A DNA stretch of 60,000 nucleotides, from assembly GCF_964355755.1 (NCBI RefSeq), contig NC_092672.1, forward strand, positions 8,372,001 to 8,432,000, given 5' to 3'. The position numbers and the translations under genes were made by a program. Below, in pieces: positions 35,201 through 47,200 of this stretch. The notes beneath the pieces were generated by a model. That model was not told where the DNA came from and did no database searches. It saw nothing but the letters and a program-made list of their open reading frames with translations. Each line of letters starts with the position of its first letter. The stretch's first letter is position 1. The stretch comes from Antedon mediterranea. Its lineage: Eukaryota; Echinodermata; Crinoidea; Comatulida; Antedonidae.

Positions 35201-38200
35201 GACAAATCTGTTAATGTGTTCACAAGTTGATTCAACTAAAATTTAATATTTAATAGCAAGAGATTCTTCATGCATTTGCTTTGATTTTCAACTCTTAGAT
35301 AAAACGCTTTAAACATTTTCGCTGTGGTGAACATTTTTAAAAGCTACTCTGATGTAGTAAAGGTGATTTAATTTTACAAGACAATGTACAGTATATATTG
35401 AAAACACTGGCACTCCTTCTTGGACCCTTTTTTCTTGGCATTTTTAGTAATGAAAAGGATAATATTATTTATCAATATACAGTAGACTGTACATTGGCCA
35501 CATTTAAATGCGTCTTCATTTATTACTAGTTCTACTACATATTTTATGCAATTTTACTATTATGCTGTTATTACACTTTACTGTCAGTGTCAATGTCTAT
35601 AAGCAAACTGGTAATATTTTAATATAAATAATAATAACAAAATCATTATTGTTGCCTATTAATATCAATTTTATTTTAGTTCATTATTATCATTATTTAA
35701 TTTTTTTTTTATATATAACATTTATTTATTTTTATTCTTATTAATGCTTTTACAGACAATGTTTCCCGAAATGGATATGGACGTGATCGAGGCAGTTCTT
35801 CGCGCTAACAATGGCGCTGTTGACGCGACTATTGATCAGTTGCTTAGTATGCAGTCAGATACGCCTGCATCACCTTTTAACTCGTCGTCTCAGGCACCGC
35901 ATGTAAGTAGTTTGCAGGAACCGTTAGAAATGGCTCACAGAATCTCCTAAGGGTTTTAAATTGCTTAACATGATCTATCTATGCTCATTCAAGTACAGTC
36001 TTCACAATAAAATGATATAATTCACATAATGTTTCATATCTGGGTCAAGTGCATAGAATCTACTGCGCTATAAATGATATTATATACAAAAATATTAAAA
36101 GTTTCGAAGTTGAATTGGGAGAATATTTGAATGAGTTGAAAGCTTGAGGCAGAAACCGACTTGAATAGGACAGTCGGGTTTTCAACATACAGGTATACAA
36201 TTATTTATCTATTCAAGAAATACAAAACATTCTTTATTATTTTAAAATGCACACCGAACAGTATTAATTAATTAATCTGCCACTTCCCTCCTGATTGATT
36301 ATCAAAGGCTATATACTACGCTAAAAGACTGCACACGGAGTAGAGCACAAATACATACAATGATATTTTCAATGATATTATTATTCACTTCGTCTATCAC
36401 ATTGTATTTGTAATTCTCAAACTGTTTACAAAAAATTGGCCATGCAATAGTACCTTTGATTAAAAGTTTTAACAACATAAATATAAACAATGGCATGTGA
36501 TATGTAAAAAATTAACCAAACAAATGTCAGGGATAATTTTCACTAACAAATATAGTCTATTTCATGCTTACCTGGCTAAAATAACAAATTCCATATTCTC
36601 GCTCTTCAAGGAGAATATGGCATTTGTCTGTTTATCCAGGTAAGCTAGCACTTATATAGACTACCAATCCACCATTTCTGGTTTATGTCATTTCTTTTAG
36701 TAAATGTAAATACTAATGATATTAATAGCATTTGCCTATTTTGTTCCTGAATTAATACGCCATAATTTTCAAATTATAAGACAATCTAAAATGAGAAAAC
36801 ATTGAATTGAAATATAAAGGAGTACAATTTGCATATTTGAAATATAATTCATGTTTTTCAGTACAGTAGCACACTGAATAGTGATTATAGTTGATTGAAT
36901 ACGAATGTTTTTTTGTATTTGATCTAAATTGCTTTTTACGATCTATCTTCACTCATAACACAATGTGATAGCAAACACATTAATATATGTGTTGTGTACA
37001 TAGATTCTTTACTATAGAAGGTTTATGTTTTCAAGTGCATATTTCTCCTCTTCTTTCTTCCATATAATATTGCTGGACAGACATAGTTAGAAATCAGTTA
37101 TTTATTTACCCTTTTTTTAATTTACATATTTTAAAAATAAAATTTATACAATTAGCTTCTTTAAATTTTACATAGAATATCTTAAGCATTAAAACATATT
37201 TTCCTCCAAATTTGTACGATATTTGAAAATTTTATTTCTATAGGCAAAAATAATGGCAAGCATACAGTATTTTATATATCTTTTAATTAAAATGTACTTG
37301 AATCATAATTCAATCAGTATAAATTTGTTGATCTTTATCATTGTATTATGATACAAAATTTAAACAAAATAATGTATCTCCTTATGTAATAGTACAGTAG
37401 TTAAAGAAAGATGCAATCTAATTCAAAAGGTAATACAGGTACTGTACTCAACTAAATACCGTAAATATAATTTAATGAGAGAGAATCAAAAGTAGTTTGC
37501 TGCCCTCTATAATGTTATTATGTCAGATTTAATGTAGGGCGGCCATCTACAGTACTGTACATATTTGATAGGAAAGTAGTATTTTGCTTGAATGTATACA
37601 CTGTAGCTCTTTGTAAAAATAAATGTTATTGTTTTTTATTTGTTTTAATTATTCTGACATCTTTTTGCCTATCAAAGATCTTACTTCTAATTTGTTGAAA
37701 TTAATTTATTTGTTTTTATTAATTTATTTTAATTCAGATGTTACAGTATTTGAATCTTAAATCTCTTCTGTTTTATTTTTGTTTATTTTCCATACATTTT
37801 ATTTTGTGGTACCACTGTACATAATAGTAATGTGACAGATCCCAAATGTACGTGCATGGAGTCCAAAAGGTTTACAATTACTAAAAGAGACCACTTGTGA
37901 AAAAAATGCCATGACTTGAATCCAATTTGTTTAGCATTTTGTTACAATAACATTACAATCATTTCATTTAAATTTTATTTCTTTAAATTTAAATTTAATA
38001 ATTGTGTTAATTAGTATAAAGCATAAATACTTCTACTTGATAAACAATATTTAGTTTTGAATTGATTTTAAAAACGCCTATCATATTCTATTAGTATTAC
38101 CATTAATAATTACAATAAGAATCAATTAATAGATAGCAGTTTACCTTGACATTGCTATATTTTAATAATAGTAAATACTTTTGTTTTGTATTGTTCAGCA

Positions 38201-41200
38201 TCAATAGAAAACACTATAATAGAATCTATTGAAAGTTATCAAAGTACGGTACTTATTGTTTTGAATTAAAAAATGTAGAATTTGATAAATGATAGGTGGT
38301 ATTGGATTATTAAGTACACTTTTTACACAGAAATGCTGGGAGGGAGTCGAGCAGTCTAAAAAAATCTTGTTCTTAAAAAAAGGTTGCAGTATTTAATTTA
38401 TATACAGTAGTGAGTTTGCAACAAAAAAATGGTTTTAAATCAATGGTTTTGTTGACTTGAATTGGAAATACATAAAAATCAATTTTTAAATGAAACCTTA
38501 AATGTATCAGTTAACAATTAACAAAAATCAGTTACAGTATTTAGTATTACCTTTTAAATTAATTCATTTTGACACCGATTATAATGAAAGTTTTTAATTA
38601 GATTGTAATTGTCAAACAGGATCTCAACAATCAATCCAGTTTAATTTTCTGTAATCAAAAACGTGTCTTGCGGATTATCTTTCCCGGATTCTAATAAGAA
38701 ATAGGTATATTTGTTACACATTATTTATTAATAATTTAATGATAATAAAATTTATAATGCACAAATTATATAAAATATTATATTATATTAACATGTGTTA
38801 TGCAAATTTCATAGATATTATTATTAAATAAAAAGGTAAAATGACTGGTTAGCAAAATTTATAATTTGTTAAACCTTATTTATTAATAATTTAATGATAA
38901 TAACATTTATAATGCACAAATTATATATAATATTAAAATTTAACAATAACATCATAAAAAGTTAAAATGACTGATAAAGCAAGAGTTATATAATAATTTA
39001 ATGTGGACATACCTCTGTAGTAACCTATTTTCTATATGTCTATTTTACACCTTTATTTTTAATGAGTTAGGATGACTATAACGAGGCATTTAATAAAAAA
39101 ACAAATTGCCTTAAATTAGGCGTCACACTTGCCATATGATTGGTTGTTGCCTACATTCCTTGTTTTATTATGCTAATTACTTACTTATTCACATACAATA
39201 TGTCCTATTGGTATAAGCACTCTAGGCGTTGTTTACTGTTCTGATGATGAGAATAGTTTCTCGAAACATGTCACATTTTCATTTTAAGGCAATTTGCCTT
39301 TTTATTAAATGCCTCGTTATAGTCATCCTGACTCGCAAGTTTGGTGGTATTATTCATGATTTATTTTTAATAATTTAATAATAACATGTGTTATGCTAAT
39401 TTCATAAAATATTAAATAAAAAGTTTAAATGACTAATTAGCAAGATTTATAAAAATAAAATAATTTGAACCATAGTACATCATTCTGTATTAATCTATTT
39501 TCCACTCTACATGATATAGTTTTCTATTAATTCATATAAAAAATTTCATATAATATTAAATAAAAAGTTAAAATGACTAATTAATAGCAAGATTTATAAA
39601 ATAATTTAATTTGAACCATACACTACATCTGTAGTAATCTATTTTCCATTATGGTAACCGGGTTGTACTAACTCTACATGATATTGTTTTCTATTAATTC
39701 ATATAAAAAATTTCATAAAATATTAAATAAAAAGTTAAAATGACTAATTAGCAAGATTTATAAAATAATTTAATTTGAACCATATAGTACATCTGTAGTA
39801 ATCTATTTTCCATTATGGTAACCGGGTTGTACTCATTTTACTCTATTTTCCATTATGGTAACCGGGTTGTACTCATTTTACTCTATTTTCCATTATGGTA
39901 ACCGGGTTGTACTCATTTTACTCTACATGATATATTGTAGTTCTATTAAATTCATCTAAAAATAAGTTATACTAGTTTTTCTGTGCATATGCCACTGTGT
40001 GCTCTACTAGTCTGGTTTGGCCTGGTGGTATGGTACTGTGAATAGCATGACATGTCTGTCAAACTTTACATCAATACCACCTATTACAGAGTTGCGTCAT
40101 TGGGACCATCTGTGCTTCTGTGTACATATGTCTTTAATACTACAAATTTAATTATTCACTGATGAGGAAAATGGACTATTCTATTCTTAAACGGGAAAGA
40201 AATATTGTGTTGATATCACGTGAGATTGGACAAAAAAATGGCTTATTTTATACAATGTAGATTATTAAAATTAATTTATAATATTAATTATATCCTTGAC
40301 AATATTAATAATATTGTTGATATCTTTTAATCCAGTTACAGGATAAATACTAGGATTCAAATCTGTTTTTGATTTGAACAAAATAAATTCATCGTTTTGA
40401 TCTCTGTTTTTCCCCTTTTCTTATAATAATATTTAATAAATAGAATGTGTTTGATTCTGCAACTGTATATTTAAATAATAAGAATAGTAACCGGAAGTGA
40501 TTTTTTATTTCTTTGTTATCAAGCTTCCGTAATACCAGTAGAAATAATTCTGTTTATTTCTGTTAATTATCATCCTAATGTGTTATTGTATGGTATAAAT
40601 ATATTTAGGATACAAAAAAATATAGTAGAGTACTACATATCATTTCTTTCATTCACATTTATTTGAAAAAGTCCAAGAAAGGAAAAGCAAGAATACATTT
40701 ACAATAAGTTAAAAGGTAACATTAACAATAATAGAAGCTATTTCAGGGATTGGAAATAGAAAAAGTAAAAGAACTTGTCTTACACCAACCCTTAAACTAA
40801 ACAGAAAAATGGACAAATGAAACTAATGTTAGATATATAAATAATATTCATAACAAATTCAAATGTTTCAGATATTTCATTTAAAAAATACAAATTTAAC
40901 TACGGCACAATTATGATTATATTTGGGAAAACTTTTTTTTTGTAAACAGATTTATTGAATATTTGAAGGTTTTTACAATATGTCGTTTCTGTAGACAGTT
41001 CATTCCATAACTTAGGATCATACTGTAAGTAACCAAAAATTGAGCTTAGTTTATCCCAGAAACTAAATAAAGTCCTTGCCGCGTTCATTCAAAATGATGT
41101 TCTATGGGGGACATTTATTCAAAGCGGGGCAAATAAATACTGTAAGTAAATAATGTAAAATACAATTTACGGTAAATTTAGAGAATAGAATGAACATTGA

Positions 41201-44200
41201 TTAATGTTATATAGAAACAAAACAACATAAAAGATAAATACTGAACAGCTGTTTAAAGGTGACATTTAAGCCATATGTTAGTAAGGTGCCATATGATTTA
41301 TGTTTTTATGAAAATGGGCACAGTATCGATGTATCATGTATGAATAATTGTAGAAACCAATGAAAATTATAATTACCCTGTACAGCTTATAGTTAGCAAA
41401 TTTAAATATAAGTCATTAATTTGACAGGTCATGTACCAGTGTGATTATCACTTCTTTTATTCTATTAATATTGGCTTTGTTGGATTTTCCTTTATGCTGT
41501 GATTCTTTTACAAAACAAACAAAGAATATCGGCTCCTATTCAATAAATGGTAGAGTCCAATCCCAGCTGATTCCTATTTCTTTCAATCGAGATTTACATT
41601 AGAAGAAGTGGTAGCACTCACTGTGTTATGAGAAGCAGAGCTGGTTCTTTGTTTCCATCTTATATTATTATTTATATGTACGCCTATAATTCTTCGGAGA
41701 AATAAGATTTTTAAAAGAACTAGAGCCATAATATTTCTAATTATTTGGACTGTTTACATCTTCTTCCAACTTTTTACAATGTTGAGTCTTTTAAGTAGAC
41801 CAAATTTCAGTCGTAAGGTTAGTAATAATATTATTTTTCTTATTTACTATCGTTTACACGATTTATTTTAAATTTAGTACTATAGGTGCTGTTAGAGTTA
41901 CAGCTTTTTATTTTGTCTATTGTCAAATCACAATTTGAATATTATAATACAGTATTATTTTACATTTTTTACTACAGTATAAAGAAATATCATCATTTTA
42001 AATGAGTAATCGTCGTTACACATTGCGCGTCTCACTTCTGTTCGCCACTCTGTACGTCTTTGAGCAAGCATGTGTAGGTCAGCATATGAAAAGTTCTGTT
42101 TCCTTTTTTAGTCGCCTGCACGCAACTCTACAGCTCACTATGTTGGTCGGTTGGTTGGTAAACACTAACTCAAATTTGCGCACATGACTGCAGTCATGTA
42201 TGGTCTTGTTATGTTTGCCATCCATGTTGTTTTTTAAAGAGATACTATACTGATTATTAGAATTCCCTTTTAAATATATTATAATATCATAATGCCAAAG
42301 TACTGATACATTCACTCATTCAAATGATACTGTATTAAGACTTTTTTTGTAGAGTATTCTACTGTACTAACTGTCAAAAATACAAGATAGTATCTTTAAT
42401 GTCTAGTAACTTTAACATTTAGGCACTCTCACTCTTTTGCTTTTGTTTAGGTATGGCTTATTCCTATACAACAATACTGGTTGAGCCAAGAGATGAAACT
42501 GGGTCACAAGGGTAACAACAACTATACTACTGTACAAGCCCCATGTAGACTTTCTTCAGAACCACCATATCCTCCCTCCCCCTACACTCAATTCTAATTC
42601 TTTATAGAACAATTAAAAATATTTTATGTCATACTGTACAACATACAACTTGTAATAAATATCAAATCAATGTCAAATTTCAGCATCTCATAAATAATAT
42701 TGTTTTTGGGTCGTTCATCTAATTGTTATAAACTGTAAGAAACATATTACGGTATATAGTAAACCTGCTGGTATGTACTCACCTTCATTTGACTTGCTAC
42801 ATCACATGACATACATCACCACTTGGATTTCAGTACTCTATAGTAGGTTCAGTTTACTATAGTATTAGTTGATAAGTATTTTTTTTAAATGCAATGTCCA
42901 TGCTTTTTCGCTGTCATTGTTTTGAACTCCATTTTAACACCACTTGTTATAGGCTTGAGTGTCACACAACAGTCCAAATCTTTCTTTTTTTTATGAACTA
43001 ACTGTACTGTACATTGAACATAAATCTTTTCTTTCTCTAATGTATCACTTGTTCTGTCATTATATTCATAGAGACTGTACTTTTGCCATTCAAAAAGAAA
43101 ATATAATACATTTTCTCATTGTTTGTTTTCATTTCTTAGTTACATTGTTCTGTTTTGTTTTGATATCAATATCTTAAAATTCAAGTACCAGGTGTACAGT
43201 ACGGTCCACTAGGGTACTATTATGATAAACACCTTGGAATCATAATTGACAATACTCTAACCTGGAAATCTCACATATCTTCCCTTTGTAAAAAACTCAA
43301 TTCTATTATCTACTTACTCAAACGTACCTCTAAATTTACAAACATATCTTCTCTTCATCTTCTGTACAATTCACTTTTCCTTTCTAGACTTGACTTATGC
43401 TGCTCTGTCTGGGGTTCTAAACCTTCTTCTACCACTAAACTTTAAAAAATCCAGAATAAAGCTATCCGTCAGTCTACTACTCGATCTATCTCCCACTACA
43501 CATCTCTCTTCTCATCACTTTTCCAGTGCTAAGACTCTCCCCTTCCATGAACGATACCTCTTTCAGCTTGCATGTCTATCTTTCAAAGCTCTACATCACT
43601 CTGCTCCACTTACTGTCGGCTTTTAACTAAAGTCACTTCCAACGGCCGTATGAACACTAGGCAAATTACTAAAGGAGATCTTCTTATCCATTGTCCTTAC
43701 CTTGAAATCTTTAAACTTTCTTTTAGTTTCAATGCTCCTTCTTTCTTTAATTCTCTACCTTTAAGCATTCGTAACTCTTACAATTTCTCCTCCTTTAAAT
43801 CTCTTTCGAAAAAACACCTGTTTCTCTCGCTCTGATTTTTTTTCTTTTTATCCTTCTTTCATTGTAGGCATACTGTATATTTATATATATATATATTAAT
43901 TCATCTTTATCGTTTCAAATTAATTAATTAAATTTCAGTATATCACCGGGCGGTTTAGAATTAATGTTCTTTGCCTCTTGTGTTTATATATAAAAGTATC
44001 TCTTCGGAGATCCCGCCTCGTGAATAAAAATACTGAAAGATGAGGGCGTATCAATATGATCTCTGTTGCGCGTGCGTACAACTGAGGACTAGTGCTGTTC
44101 AGCCGTACCACGCCGAGAATGTTAAAGAGTCCTTATCCAATCGAGTTCGAACAATACCATGAAAGCCCCAGTGGTCTAATGGTTAGGACATCTGCATATC

Positions 44201-47200
44201 AAGCAGGCGGTCCGAGTTTGAGTCTCGGTTGGGGCGACTTTTTCTCATTCTCACAGATTTCTTTATCGTTTCAAATTAATTAATTAAATTTCAGTATATC
44301 ACCGGGCGGTTTAGAATTAATGTTCTTTGCCTCTTGTGTTTATATTAATTTGTTATATCTTTGTTAATTTTGTGTTTTTATAGTTTATTTTGTATTTACT
44401 GTTTGTATTGTTTGAGGGTCCCTAATGATCATCTGATGCTGGATGGACGACCCTCATAAAATATTGTTGAAATAAAAATAAATAAAATAAAAATGATCTG
44501 CACACTTGAGGTACCTTTGTTTTCTACAAAGCTAGGCTAGGTTTGATTTGTATGCTTTCGGTATACTTCAAATTGTTAAATTCAATGATACCATGAGCAG
44601 GTACAGGTCAAACTACTTTGATACTTAAAAGAATTTGTGTTAGTAATAATTATACTGTGTACCTCACAAACCACAACAACAAAAAATGTCTTAACATTCA
44701 AGTGTACCAATTGTAGGTCAAATTACTTGATGTTTTTGTTTACCAATACAGGACCTTAAATATACTGAACCTCAATATTTTTGTACTGTTTCAGGTACAG
44801 GTCAAACTACTTTATAAGCTACTTAAGTTGTTTTTGTTTACTAATGAGTTTTATTGTGGTGTGGTACCATTATACAGTTAGTATTTGTATAGTGGTGAGT
44901 ACTGTATCAATTTAACATCTATGTTTTAACAATGGAACATGGCACAATGGAACATGGCAGATACTGAAAAGTGATCTTTTTACTGGCCAACATGTTTGAG
45001 ATACTACTGTACTGTAACAACACCACTTCAAAATGCAAGACATTTGATTAAATAATTATATATCCTATGCAGCTTATTAACTTTCTTAATTGTCTTTAAT
45101 TAACAAGATCCGCTTTAATAATTGAATTTGATGCCACTTCAATGATATTCAGTTTGTTTTTTCATACTTACAGTAGTATACCAAAACAGGTCGCATCATC
45201 AGGAAAAAGTGCCGACAACCATTTCAGTTTTATGTCTTTATGCACAATAATGTTGGCAACATGTAAACACTGTCTTGTTAGATACAGTAGGTGGTAATCC
45301 CCTGAACAGGGGCTGTTTTGTAACCAGTTCACCGGGGTAAGCCCCTACTCTGTCTTGAAATGGGTTCTTTAAAGTGCACACAGGTTATAAATGTGTACAC
45401 TGGACCTACGGTTTATAGTCCTTATCCGAGAAGACTTCCACCACCAGAACTAGGAGCAAGACGGCCTTGGTGAATGGTGCCCCTGCCTTAACAGCTCAGA
45501 CATTTGACTCAAACCATACACACAATAAAATGATAAAAATAACTTGTATAATTTGTTTTAGTTTCCTGATCCTTGTACACGAATGCAGGGATTGAATTGA
45601 TTCTTTAAGTTTAAGTAAATATTGTAGCATATGTAGTACTGTAGGTGAGAAGATTATCATAATTCTAAGTTAAAAGACCAGTTTGAATGTTTTAATGTAC
45701 AGTCTAATAATTCCATAGTCTAAGTGCCTCTTACAGTTTAAGGATATCAGAAGCGGTCTGTAACGTTAACTCGTACAATTTCAATCAATGCAACATACTG
45801 AAGAGAATGATATTATTACTACTGTGTCCTTTTAATACAGTAGCACCACTATCAGCCAAATCCTGAATAGGGATTGGCTCCAGTGTTAAAACATTACATT
45901 CCCCATGTTAGTTTTACAGAAAAGTGTCCCCTTTTTAGGTATGTCCTCCAAATAGGGATGTCCCAAAGTATTGTTTTTTGTTCTTTCTACTGTCATTTAA
46001 TATCTAATCTATTCTGTTTAAAGATGTTCCCCTAAAATATGAAAAATTAAGATTAAATCAAATCAGACTTTGAATAGGCCATATTTTGCAATTTTAACAA
46101 TTTATTCACTTCTGCAAAAGAAAAAAAATGTTTTAACTTATAAAGACAAAAATAAATGGTTAAATTCAACCACACACCAATTTACTTTAAGTAAATTTAA
46201 CTATTTTTTTTGCTTTAAATTACAATTTTTTCAGGTAAATAATTTTGTTTTTTCAATCCAATTGTTAGTCAAAGTAAATAAAAAAAATTTTATGACATTA
46301 AAATGGCATATTCAACATAGAATACAAACACAGTTAGCTTCCTACTAAGCTTCTTATGGATTAGGAATATTGATACTATTACTCATATATCCCATATTAA
46401 TTATTAATTATTATTTCTTTTACCTGTGTTCTTAAATGAAAAAATTGAGGATAATTAATTTAATAAAACAATCCTGAATGCAAAGATCAAAGCAAGTCAT
46501 ATTATGTAATAATTATAATACAAGTCATATTATCATATCATGAATGAGATAGTATTATACAGTAGTACTGTGAATTGATAATAATTAGTTTTACTGGTGA
46601 CTCATCATATCCTCATCATCTCCAGTAACAAAACATTCTCTACATCCTTTGAAATTGTATATTTTACTAAATTACTATACAGTATTAGTACAGTAGTTGT
46701 TTTTTGTCTTATTCAGATTCAAAAGTACCATTGTGAACAAAAGCGGTGCTTATTCAAATATTAATTTTACACAATAAATATATCATTAATAAAAGTGACA
46801 TTTTAAATTATTGACAGCAAATAGCTTTGAATATTATAATAACTGTTTCATTTCTGAATTTATTTATACACATTTGCTGTTTTGGCAGATCTTAGGTCCA
46901 GACTAAATACCCTAATAAAGGAACATACCTTTTTGGTGGACATCCTAATACTACATTCCATGGGATGTCCAAAAAGTCTTGTTTCCAGAATAAATTATCA
47001 TTATATTAGTAGATGTTTTTCGAATTTAAATAGAATCTTATATTAGAATTGTAGTAGAATTGTTTTCTATATCATAAAAAACAATAACATTTGAAATGTT
47101 ATATTTTGTGATACATGTTTTAAGGTAGCCATGAGTTTTATTGACGTAATGTATGTTGACATTCGTGTCTGGTATGCAGACATCATGTGGAGGTGACACA

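Larger units (their letters stand above)
22805..35755 (+). other. CUEDC1 intron 1, about 12.9 kb
   Basis: GT-AG intron that splits the CUE domain. It carries hairpins (22904, 23908), the nested hAT-like/TTAA elements (24041-26182), MITE-A copies, SINEs, a 390-bp CAT microsatellite, a second hAT-like element (33744-34810) and a foldback MITE (34966-35196). No nested gene was recognised. Confidence 0.85.
38690..39960. repeat. Diverged long-period repeat region
   Basis: AGTTAAAATGACTAATTAGC followed by AAGATTTATAAAATAATTTA and later CATCTGTAGTAATCTATTTT recurs at about 38835, 38960, 39425, 39565 and 39730. The copies are interrupted by the MITE at 39064-39334. Confidence 0.65.
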
